Positions 51,618-59,835 of a stretch of DNA of 64,000 nucleotides are shown here, piece after piece. The notes below the pieces were generated by a model. That model ran no database searches. It was not told where the DNA came from and saw only the letters and a program-made list of their open reading frames with translations. A program made the position numbers and the translations under genes. Every line of letters starts with the position of its first letter. Positions within the stretch are counted from its first letter, which is position 1. Source of the DNA: Ktedonospora formicarum (GTDB lineage Bacteria > Chloroflexota > Ktedonobacteria > Ktedonobacterales > Ktedonobacteraceae); the NCBI RefSeq assembly GCF_016587355.1, contig NZ_BNJF01000008.1:62001-126000 (forward strand), read 5' to 3'.

Positions 51618-52355
51618 ATGTCAGAGGGAAAAAAGATCGCACTCGTTACCGGAGCGAACAAAGGGATCGGTTTTGAGATCGCACGTCAGTTGGGTATCCA
51701 GGACATCACCATCCTCGTTGGTGCACGCGACTTGGCCCGAGGAGAGGCCGCCATCCAGAAATTGCGTGCCGAGAAGATAGAAGCTGTCGTCGTTCATCTC
51801 GACGTGACCAATCAAGTCAGCATCGATGCCGCCGCAGCCTTCATTGGTCAGACCTATGGGCGACTGGATATTCTGGTCAACAATGCGGCTATCGCCGTTC
51901 GCGAATGGAGCACGCCACCCAGTCAGCTCTCGTTTGAAGATTTGCAGAAGACCTTTGCCACCAATGTCTTCGGCGTCTTCGCTGTCACCAAAGCCATGCT
52001 CCCCCTGCTGCGCCACTCCCAGGCTGGGCGCATCGTGAACGTATCGAGCGAGATGGGCTCCCTGTCCATCAACAGCGATGCAGGCTCGCCCATCGCAAAG
52101 TTTCCGCCCACCCTGGCCTACAATGCTTCCAAAACAGCCCTGAACGCTCTCACTGTTTTCTTCGCCAAAGAACTACAAGGTACGCCCATTAAAGTCAACT
52201 CGGTCAGCCCTGGCTATGTCGCCACAGACCTGAATGGGCACAGCGGCTATCTCACTGCCGAACAGGGTGCAAAAGCACCCATAGCCTATGCCACCCTGCC
52301 AGCCGATGGACCTACTGGTGGTTTCTTTGGAGTCAATGGACAGATCGCCTGGTAA
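51618..52355 (+). CDS. Short-chain dehydrogenase/reductase
   Basis: ATG 51618 behind AAAAGGAAATCAC; 245 residues. Classical SDR landmarks: cofactor loop ALVTGANKGIGFEIARQLG (T-G-x-x-x-G-I-G), VHLDVTN, RLDILVNNAAI (N-N-A), catalytic Ser in IVNVSSEMGSLS, Y-x-x-x-K in AYNASKTALNAL, and VNSVSPGYVATDLNGHSG. An Arg after the second strand (VGARDLARGEA) favours NADPH. It resembles plant- and bacterial-type carbonyl reductases with GANKGIG. Probably controlled by the divergent MmyB-type regulator upstream. Confidence 0.92.
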   Translation: MSEGKKIALVTGANKGIGFEIARQLGIQDITILVGARDLARGEAAIQKLRAEKIEAVVVHLDVTNQVSIDAAAAFIGQTYGRLDILVNNAAIAVREWSTPPSQLSFEDLQKTFATNVFGVFAVTKAMLPLLRHSQAGRIVNVSSEMGSLSINSDAGSPIAKFPPTLAYNASKTALNALTVFFAKELQGTPIKVNSVSPGYVATDLNGHSGYLTAEQGAKAPIAYATLPADGPTGGFFGVNGQIAW

Positions 52356-52502
52356 CTTTCCGTGCGAGGTTTTCGAGCGTGATTGCAGGTTCACGGGACA
52401 AGAATTGCCGTTCCCATCTTTTGATGATGAAGCGGCAATTGCCTCCTTCAACGCTCCCGTTTTGAGAACAAACCTATTTGGTGGCCTGTCCATGTACTAG
52501 GA

Positions 52503-52772
52503 ACAGGGAAAGAATGGGATCTGATTGAGACGTTTGGGGCGGCATACACCCATCAGATAGCTTTAAGCGAAGAGGAGTTGCTCACGCTCCCTGCGGTGTT
52601 TCGACTTCGTGATGCCGCCTCATTAGTGCATCGGATGGGCCGTTACCTTGCAGGTCTGGAGACAGAGACTCGCATGCAGCGTCGCGTGGAGCACTCTCTC
52701 TGGCGCGAGGCGTGGTTGTCAGTACATCAAAAAACACTTCTTGCTCATGCCCTAGCCTGGAACAGAGAATGA
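52503..52772 (+). pseudogene. APH/homoserine-kinase-like C-terminal fragment
   Basis: The frame reads GKEWDLIETFGAAYTHQIAL, LPAVFRLRDAASLVHRMGRY, RRVEHSLWREAWLSVHQKTL and stops at 52772. This resembles the C-terminal helical part of phosphotransferase-family kinases, after the Mg-binding motif. There is no start codon with a site and no catalytic loop, so it is a remnant. Confidence 0.5.
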
Positions 52773-52902
52773 GGAATGCCTCTCTCTTCGCTCTCTGCTC
52801 CAGCATCAATACAGAGAAGTCGATCTTCGTCTCACACCTACTCAATACATGTCCACTATGGTTCCAGTTCGGCGAGCCTCGCCTCCAGAGCATCGACACA
52901 CC

Positions 52903-53319
52903 CATGACCACGCTCCTGGGATCGACGGACATTCCAAAGCATGCTCTGGCCCACGTCGAAGCGCAACTCCCTGAACTTCATACGCACTTAAGCAATGCCG
53001 CGGGCTGGTGTGAGGTCTTCTTTGTCCCCAAACGACGCGTCACGCCCGAACTCCATGCCTTTCTCAAAGCCCTGGCTCGCCAGCGTGAACGGGGGCAGCC
53101 CATCCCTGATGCCCTGGCCCTGGCGCTCCCTGCCGAGGCCGTCTCCCCGCTCCTGCAGGCGTTGACCTCCCGCGCCAGTCTCACGAGGTGGTCTTCCATA
53201 TCGTGAAGCTGGGACCCTACATCCGCTCTCGCTGGCGCGAAGACGCTCACATCTACACCATCTCACTCGGCCTCCTCAACGACTATCCGCCTTTCCCCTT
53301 CACGCCCCAGGGCTTCTAA
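52903..53319 (+). pseudogene. Recurrent unknown family, copy 3 (nearly full length, one shift)
   Basis: ATG 52903: MTTLLGSTDIPKHALAHVEA, LSNAAGWCEVFFVPKRRVTP, LHAFLKALARQRERGQPIPD, LALPAEAVSPLLQ. A small deletion near 53165 then shifts the frame and the text continues DLPRQSHEVVFHIVKLGPYI, RSRWREDAHIYTISLGLLND, FPFTPQGF to TAA 53319. The full protein would be ~140 residues. This is the most complete of three copies in the window. Function unknown; a hairpin terminator follows at 53340. Confidence 0.7.
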
Positions 53320-53339
53320 CGCCCTACATATGTTCAAGG

Positions 53340-53364
53340 ACAAGCGCGCTAATGCGCTTGTTTT
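53340..53364 (+). terminator. Intrinsic terminator-like hairpin
   Basis: ACAAGCGC (53340-53347) and GCGCTTGT (53354-53361) form an 8-bp stem with loop GCTAAT, followed by TTTC. The T tract is short, so efficiency is uncertain. Confidence 0.6.
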
Positions 53365-53811
53365 CACAGAGATCACCCCCTCAAAGGTTTCCTTTTTTCA
53401 AGGGAGTAACAAAAGTGGTCAAGAGCCAGATTTGCGTCAATTTAGCTTTTATATGAGTAAAACTACATTAAATGATGATGCAATGTAAACATTAGTGATA
53501 TTTATGAATAACGGTTAAAAGTAATTGGGGCAACATGGCCGGTAACTGACCGGTTCCTGTCCTGGGAAAAATACCCATCTACCCGTACAATTATGCAGTA
53601 GAAGACAATGTTTCTAAGCGCAAACTCACGACACCCGATCAAGAATGGCTAGATGTGGTTCATACGAGCATGTTCGGAATATGCCATTGTGGGGTCTGCT
53701 GACAAGTGATGTAAGAACAGGAGGGGCATGTGTAAAGCGCTATTGCTTGAAATATAATCTTATGTTTATAAACTACAAATTGTGTGTATACTAATTGAAA
53801 TGTACGAATAA
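53365..53811. other. AT-rich intergenic region before the secretion-like block
   Basis: No gene recognised. A small hairpin GGCCGGT-AACTG-ACCGGTTC lies near 53540. The change from GC-richer IS debris to AT-richer sequence here marks the left edge of the 53.8-61.5 kb block. Confidence 0.4.
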
Positions 53812-54112
53812 GTAATGTATAGCAGTTTCTATCTGTAATTTCGGTATTCTCTCATCGCCTCTTGGCGGAGAAGAACCTCAAGATAGAACTATCAGACGAA
53901 CATTTGAGCAGGCTGGATGGGAATACATCAACGATGGGTCAGGTATGCCCCCAATAGGTGGCCTCACAGTCATGGATCATGGTATCTATGGTCATATATT
54001 GATTGTCGTCGGTGTTGAACCTCCCCAGAAGGGGAAAAAGGTGCCTGCTGCCTACCTGGCACAAGGAAATATACAACGATATCGCAATAAGATTGGGTTT
54101 GTATTATGCTGA
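53812..54112 (+). pseudogene. CHAP-domain (peptidoglycan amidase-like) remnant
   Basis: An open frame without a start runs to TGA at 54110-54112. Its text ILSSPLGGEEPQDRTIRRTF, AGWEYINDGSGMPPIGGLTV and YGHILIVVGVEPPQKGKK parallels the first CHAP-like domain of the hydrolase at 59835 (GWKYIDNGKGVPSPGDLVIL ... AGHIAMVVGVDAAQGG). The catalytic Cys part is missing. Its stop overlaps the start of the next gene (ATG at 54106), so it was probably the upstream partner in that operon. Confidence 0.6.
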
Positions 54113-55596
54113 TACTCGCAAAATGGATTTCGCGCCAACAATCAGAGCAGCCGAAGAAGCGTCGCTGGCTACGATATATCGATCTCATCATTGTCTTTGT
54201 TGTCTTGCAGGTCGTGTTACTGCTATTGCTTTTGGTGCATTCATCTTCTACGAGCGTGACGACAACCTCTTCATCGCAAACCAGTCAGGTAAGCACCACG
54301 ATAGCCGCGCCTCAGATTCCCACCACACAGAACACAAGCCAGCAGGGGTCCCAATCCCAAGCAGCCAATGTGGACTGCAAGGATACCCAGCATATGGATG
54401 GGAGTTGTCTGGAAGGGGTCTTTAATGATAATGGGGATGCTTATACAAATGATACATCGCCCATCCTGAATCTTCTATACGGCAGTACCGCTTTGTTTTT
54501 CTATACGCCATATCAATATACCGTTGAAAATCCCCAGGTAATAGAATTATGGGGTGGCATCCTTATCATTGTAGATATTTTTATTGCGCTTGTCTTTCTC
54601 CTCAATGGAATCAGGGTGATATTCTCGGGCATGGTTTTTCGTTTTGATAAGGCTGTCGAGGAGTTGCCTGGTATCTTCCTCGCGCTTATTGCGGCTCATG
54701 TCAGCCTGGCATTTATTACTGCCTTCTTAGGCCTCAACAATATCTTGACCTATGAAACGTATCAATGGTCGAGCCAGAATCTCTTTCAAAGTAATGGTAT
54801 AGCAAAGGATGAGGGCAATAATCCACTTACAGTGAACGTGACAATTGGCATAGGTATTAATCAAAAAGCTCCCGTTTACGACAATTTGCCAAAAGAAGTA
54901 AAGGAAAAATATTGCGATCACAAAAGTTTCATAAAAACTATCTGGCATGGAAGAATTTTTGGTGTGTGGCAATGTAACAAGATGCCAGCGGATATACTTA
55001 TCAGATCTCAACTGCTTCAGAAAAATCTGGAATTTACCGACTTCTTCAACAACTTGCAAGACCTGGGCAATGGATTGGGAATGCTGCTCAAGGTCATGGC
55101 CTTGATGCTGATGGTCCAGATGATCATTCGCCTTTTCTTTCTCATCGTGTACATTGTCACGGCGCCACTTGGATTAGCCTGTTGGGCCTTACCAGGAAAA
55201 ATCGGCCAATCAGTGACGGGATTATGGTTGAAAGGGTTTATTTCGACGGCTCTGGTACAGTTCGTGATGGTGCTATCACTGATTGTAATGCAGGTTTTAG
55301 CAGGTGCTATCCTCAAGTTCGTTACCGATGTCAATCCGGCCAAAAATGCGGACGGTATAGCGGTTGGACCAGGGAATCTGGATATGATTACACTGGTTAA
55401 TCTTATGAGCATCTGCTTTCTCTGGTTTATTATTCGTATTCCCTCATTACTGGGAACAGCGCCTATGCGCACAATGGTGGCAGCTGGTCAGTCAATGGCG
55501 CAAGCTGTGCAGACTACCGTTGCTGTACAAATTGCGGAAGCGCAAATGGTCACATCGCTCGCGGTCAGCGGCGTCTCTATGGCTGCTTCTCGCTAA
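54106..55596 (+). CDS. VirB6/TrbL-like polytopic membrane protein 1
   Basis: A 496-residue protein; the start overlaps the preceding frame (ATGCTGA). Basic N-terminus (QPKKRRWLRYID), a first membrane helix (LIIVFVVLQVVLLLLLLVHS) and a Ser/Thr/Gln-rich external stretch. Then comes FFYTPYQYTVENPQVIELWG, two or three helices with VEELPGIFLALIAAHVSLAF, and a ~110-residue soluble loop. The conserved C-terminal block has MLLKVMALMLMVQMIIRLFF, VYIVTAPLGLACWALPGKIG and STALVQFVMVLSLIVMQVLA, plus a tail LWFIIRIPSLLGTAPMRTMV with many Ala/Gln. The arrangement (N-terminal helix, external loop, 5-6 C-terminal helices) is that of VirB6/TrbL channel components of type IV secretion. First of three tandem paralogues. 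Function inferred from topology and context. Confidence 0.68.
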   Translation: MLILAKWISRQQSEQPKKRRWLRYIDLIIVFVVLQVVLLLLLLVHSSSTSVTTTSSSQTSQVSTTIAAPQIPTTQNTSQQGSQSQAANVDCKDTQHMDGSCLEGVFNDNGDAYTNDTSPILNLLYGSTALFFYTPYQYTVENPQVIELWGGILIIVDIFIALVFLLNGIRVIFSGMVFRFDKAVEELPGIFLALIAAHVSLAFITAFLGLNNILTYETYQWSSQNLFQSNGIAKDEGNNPLTVNVTIGIGINQKAPVYDNLPKEVKEKYCDHKSFIKTIWHGRIFGVWQCNKMPADILIRSQLLQKNLEFTDFFNNLQDLGNGLGMLLKVMALMLMVQMIIRLFFLIVYIVTAPLGLACWALPGKIGQSVTGLWLKGFISTALVQFVMVLSLIVMQVLAGAILKFVTDVNPAKNADGIAVGPGNLDMITLVNLMSICFLWFIIRIPSLLGTAPMRTMVAAGQSMAQAVQTTVAVQIAEAQMVTSLAVSGVSMAASR

Positions 55597-55626
55597 TAAC
55601 GCGAAGTTATCGAACTAAAAATTTTA

Positions 55627-57632
55627 ATGGTTATGGCTATGAAGACGAAACAAAAGCTATTATCCTATGACAGACAAGAGCAGAAGCGACGTTGGTGGCG
55701 TTTTCTCGATCTTGTCATCGCGATCCTTGTTGTTACTAGTATTCTAGGCTTTTTGGCATTCTCTTCTCAACAGGTAGCAGTACCAAGTCTCCCACAAAAG
55801 CAAGGGCAACAGACGAATTTTACTGGCTTGGCAACTCTGGCGGCTCCTCTTGAGAGTCTCTTTATACATAGCAATACGCAGGTTTATGCCAATCCTTGTG
55901 GTGGAGTGTTGGATGCGACTCAATATGCTCAATGCGTACAGGAGATCGTGGAACATTGTAAGGGTGACCCGACATCGAGTCAATGTGCAGACCTCGCTCA
56001 GGCATGTAAGACATCAAGTGATCAACTTCAAGAATGCCTGGATGGTATTACTGGTCGAAATACCTATACCCAAAAAGACCCTAAGATTCAGAATCCTATC
56101 TCGAAAGGGAGCCCTCTTTTCTACTTTACCCCTACGAAATCACGATTGCCAATAACCAGGTCAACTTCATTTGGGGAGCGATCCTCAGTATTGTGGATGT
56201 TTTCCTTGTGCTTATCATTATGCTCAATGGACTGCATATCATCCTGGCGGGTAGTGTCTTTCGCTATGCGCAGGCGATCGAGAGTTTACCCGGTGTGCTC
56301 CTGGCGATTATCGCGGCCCATATCAGTTTAACATTTATGATCTCTATGCTCACTATAGGCAATTCGATGACACAGGGAATTTATACCTTTACGCTGAACG
56401 ATCCCAAAATTCATCGTTCAGCCTCGGGTTTTAAGGATGGTGGAAAGACCCAGGATTTGTATTTACATGTGCTTTTCCCCTCCTCTAACGAGCAGGATAA
56501 AACACGATTTAATGGAAATCCAAATAAAACCTATCAAGAAGCAGCCCAACAGTGGAGCGGACCACAAACACAACAGGATCTTAAGCAGTTTCATGATCAG
56601 GTCTGTACCTGGGAGTCGACAACTTTTGATAGCAATATGAGAAGCAGAATATTCGGGCGCAATGGAGATTATCACAATGGAGGGCTCTACCAACTCTTTA
56701 AGCAGCGTAATGATCTCTTAAATCAATATGATGGGGCGAAAGTTCCCGATGGTGTGCAAACACAACTGGACAACATATTGACACAGATCGATAGTGATGT
56801 GCAGAAACTCAGTAGCGGAAGCGATCGGCTGGCCTGGTATAATGACGCTTTTGTCAAACAGGGGTCCTGGGATCAGCAGATGGATGATGCCTGGACAAAA
56901 TACGGTCAGGACATTCCAGAGGCGAAAAAAAACAATCTGAGTAATGATGGGCAGGGCGGGGAAGCGATGCTCAGGGCAAACATACATAAGCTCCTGGCAG
57001 GGACGCCTCCTAATGAAGGCGATCTTATCCGGTATAGCTGCCAGCATGACGCTACTGGAGAGGACTTCCAACTCGTGCCAGATGATTTAGATTTTACAAA
57101 TCTATTTAAGAATATACAGGATCTCACCGATGGCTTACCAATGGTTGTCAAAGTATTGTCTTTGATGCTGTTGGCCCAGATGATCGTCCGCCTCTTCTTT
57201 ATTAACCTCTATATTGTTACTGCACCGATTGGGATCGCGTGTTGGGCCCTGCCAGGGAGGGTAGGGCAACCAGTGACACGGCTATGGCTGCAAGGTTTTC
57301 TCTCGACCGTGCTGGTGCAATTTATTATGGTGGTGGCGCTCATTGTGATCCAGGTCTTACTGGGCAATGTGTTGGCATTTGTGGGCGGTAATCCTAACAA
57401 CCCCATAGGAGGCCTCGATGATGGCACGCTGAAAGATATTATGCGTGTGGCCTGCCTCTGGTTTATCATTCGTATTCCCTCACTTTTTGGCAGCGCTCCC
57501 ATGAGCACCATGGCGGCAGCGGGAGAGATGATGGGACAGGCTGTAGGAACAACGGTGGCATCGCAAGCCGCGCGTGCGCAAATGATAGCCCAGGCGGTAA
57601 CCAGTTTCATTGGGCTGGCAATTGCCCGTTAG
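55627..57632 (+). pseudogene. VirB6/TrbL-like membrane protein 2, one-base frameshift
   Basis: The first part (55627 to ~56130; ATG alternatives at 55633 and 55639) has the same basic motif QKRRWWRFLDLV, a membrane helix, and a Cys-rich external segment (PCGG, YAQCVQEIVEHC, SQCADLAQACKTSSDQLQEC). At the run CCCC (56129-56132) the frame breaks. With five C it reads FTPYEITIANNQVNFIWGAI and continues through FRYAQAIESLPGVLLAIIAA, a ~230-residue external loop, and the conserved VVKVLSLMLLAQMIVRLFFI, VTAPIGIACWALPGRVG and RIPSLFGSAPMSTMAAAGEM to 57632. Apart from the single base the gene is pristine, so it may be functional in reality. Confidence 0.7.
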
Positions 57633-57748
57633 GTCGAAAGGCACTCTCGCTGGTCACACAGATGGTAACCAGTGCGACTTCACCTGGGACTGCATTTGTT
57701 CGTTAGCGTGAGAATAGGGCTTTTTGCTGGAGAAAAGGTGATTTGCAT

Positions 57749-59704
57749 ATGATGAATATCAGACGAGCGCATCTGCTCAAGCATAAACAACAGAAGAAGC
57801 GGCGCTGGTGGCGCTACCTGGATCTGGTGCTTATTGTGCTCGCGGTCAATCTCATGGTGATTATCATTAGAGTCCTTCCTGCCTTCCAGGTCACCATAGC
57901 CTCGCCACATGTAAACCTGGCGGGCAATACTGTGGGGCTCAACGCCATTACCACCCCCCTTGAGCAAGTTATTCACCTCTCGCCGCAGGATGATCCCTGT
58001 AGTGATCCTAACGCCACGTCAGAGCAGATAAAAAAATGCCTGGAGGGGAGCAGCAACAAGAATACCTACACGGGAGATGATAAGATCAAGAACCCCATCG
58101 CGAAGGGAAACGCGCTCTTCTTCTTCACCCCGACCTATATCACCGTCGACAATAGCAGCATCCAAAAGCTCTGGGGGCTGATGCTGGGCTTTGTTGACAC
58201 CTTGCTTGGCGTGATCATTATGCTCAACGGGCTCAAGATTATCCTGACAGGCAGCGTCTTTCGCTATGCGCGAGCGGTCGAGGACTTGCCAGCGGTGCTG
58301 CTGGCGATCATCGCGGCCCACATCAGCCTGACGTTTATCATGATGATCATTGGCCTCAATAACAATATGACCTCTACCATCTATACCTTCGCGCAAACCA
58401 ATCCCAATATTAAGCGTTCGGCCTCGGGATTTGGCGATGGGGAGAAGAAAGAATATACGATGCGCGTCTTTTTCCCAACGATGAGCGCGATTCGCAAAAA
58501 CGAGTTTGAAACGAAGACCAACGTGACCTGGCAACAGGCAAGAGATAACTGGCCCACTCCAGATGGCACGGCCCCCGATGGGAAAGGGAACCAAACAAAA
58601 GAAGACGCGTCAAAGTTCAAGGATGACATGGTGTGTACCCTGGAAAAGATCAATTTTGATAGCCCCGAAAGAACAAAACTCTTCGGCTCGCCACTCACCG
58701 ATCCCAAAACCTCGGAGCTCTATACGAATATCAAGGACCGCTCTGATTACATTATTAATCATAGCGATAAGCTACCCGATAATGTAAAAAATAATCTGCT
58801 GAGTATGCCTGAGACGATGCTAACAGATCTGAATAACTTCAACACTGACGATCAGTTTAAGATAAGAGAAGATCTGTATAATTCCGAACAGGTCGATCGT
58901 CAGTGGTACACAGACTTTATTCGGTTTACTACTGACATGACGAAGATTGAGAATAATACGGACTATCATTTTGATGGCACTCTTGACTATAAGGACGAGT
59001 CCGATGCCTTGATCAGCACCACAAGTCAGCTCTTCAATGGTGCCGGTCAGGCTCACCCTACGAATCCCGGACCAGGCCAGGCAGGGGATGTCGTCATTTT
59101 CAACTGTGAGAATGACGCCACAGGAAGCACCTTTCAACTGGTGCCCGACGACTTGAACTTCTCGGACCTCTTTAAAAACCTACAGGATCTCGGCAATGCT
59201 TTGAAGACAGTAACGAAGGTTCTGGCCTTGATGTTTCTGGCCCAGATGATCATTCGCCTCTTCTTTATTGACCTCTATATTGTCATGGCGCCGATCGGGA
59301 TCGCGTGCTGGGCCTTGCCAGGCAAAGCCGGGCAGCCGGTCGCGCGGCTATGGTTGCAGGGCTTTCTCTCGACCGTGATGGTGCAATTTGTCATGGTGGT
59401 AGCCCTGATTGTGATCCAGGTCTTGCTGGGCAATGTGCTGGCCTTTGTGGGTGGAAATCCGAACCATCCCATCGGCAACCTGAAGGATGGAACATTGTCT
59501 GACCTGATGCGCATCGCCTGTCTGTGGTTTGTCTTCCGCATTCCATCGCTACTTGGTAGCGCGCCCATGCGCACTATGGTGGATGCTGGGCAGATGATGT
59601 CACAGGCTGTAAGCACAACTATCTCGATGCAATTTACCCAATTCCAGATGGTCACGCAGATGGCAACCAGTGGGGCTTCACTTGGGGCTGCGTTTGTTCG
59701 TTAA
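57749..59704 (+). CDS. VirB6/TrbL-like polytopic membrane protein 3
   Basis: ATG 57749 follows AAGGTG at good spacing; 651 residues. The largest of the three paralogues: KHKQQKKRRWWRYLDLVLIV with the first helix, FFFTPTYITVDNSSIQKLWG, LGVIIMLNGLKIILTGSVFR and AVEDLPAVLLAIIAAHISLT. A ~290-residue soluble loop rich in Asp/Asn/Thr (from TIYTFAQTNPNIKRSASGFG to NATGSTFQLVPDDLNF-like text) follows. Then the conserved channel block has KVLALMFLAQMIIRLFFIDL, MAPIGIACWALPGKAG and QGFLSTVMVQFVMVVALIVI, ending in RIPSLLGSAPMRTMVDAGQM. Paralogues 2 and 3 share loop motifs (YTF, RSASGF, VFFP), paralogue 1 less. Intact. Probable membrane channel component of a conjugation-like system. Confidence 0.7.
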   Translation: MMNIRRAHLLKHKQQKKRRWWRYLDLVLIVLAVNLMVIIIRVLPAFQVTIASPHVNLAGNTVGLNAITTPLEQVIHLSPQDDPCSDPNATSEQIKKCLEGSSNKNTYTGDDKIKNPIAKGNALFFFTPTYITVDNSSIQKLWGLMLGFVDTLLGVIIMLNGLKIILTGSVFRYARAVEDLPAVLLAIIAAHISLTFIMMIIGLNNNMTSTIYTFAQTNPNIKRSASGFGDGEKKEYTMRVFFPTMSAIRKNEFETKTNVTWQQARDNWPTPDGTAPDGKGNQTKEDASKFKDDMVCTLEKINFDSPERTKLFGSPLTDPKTSELYTNIKDRSDYIINHSDKLPDNVKNNLLSMPETMLTDLNNFNTDDQFKIREDLYNSEQVDRQWYTDFIRFTTDMTKIENNTDYHFDGTLDYKDESDALISTTSQLFNGAGQAHPTNPGPGQAGDVVIFNCENDATGSTFQLVPDDLNFSDLFKNLQDLGNALKTVTKVLALMFLAQMIIRLFFIDLYIVMAPIGIACWALPGKAGQPVARLWLQGFLSTVMVQFVMVVALIVIQVLLGNVLAFVGGNPNHPIGNLKDGTLSDLMRIACLWFVFRIPSLLGSAPMRTMVDAGQMMSQAVSTTISMQFTQFQMVTQMATSGASLGAAFVR

Positions 59705-59751
59705 GTGTCGCTACTTTTCATTAAGAGAAGGACGTAAAAAGGAAGGAATCT

Positions 59752-59835
59752 ATGAGCCAAGCTGGGGGAAAAGGGTTACTGGGCAATGCGCTGAACCATC
59801 AAGGCTGGGGGCGACGTGGGGAGGAGGCGGGTTAA
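59752..59835 (+). CDS. 27-residue ORF coupled to the wall-hydrolase gene
   Basis: ATG 59752 has a strong site (AAGGAAGG). The product MSQAGGKGLLGNALNHQGWG ends EEAG, and its TAA shares bases with the ATG of the next gene (TAATG at 59833-59837). The coding strand of its end supplies the GGAGG for that gene. It may be a leader peptide for translational coupling or a small Gly-rich membrane-associated peptide. Too short for family recognition. Confidence 0.5.
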   Translation: MSQAGGKGLLGNALNHQGWGRRGEEAG

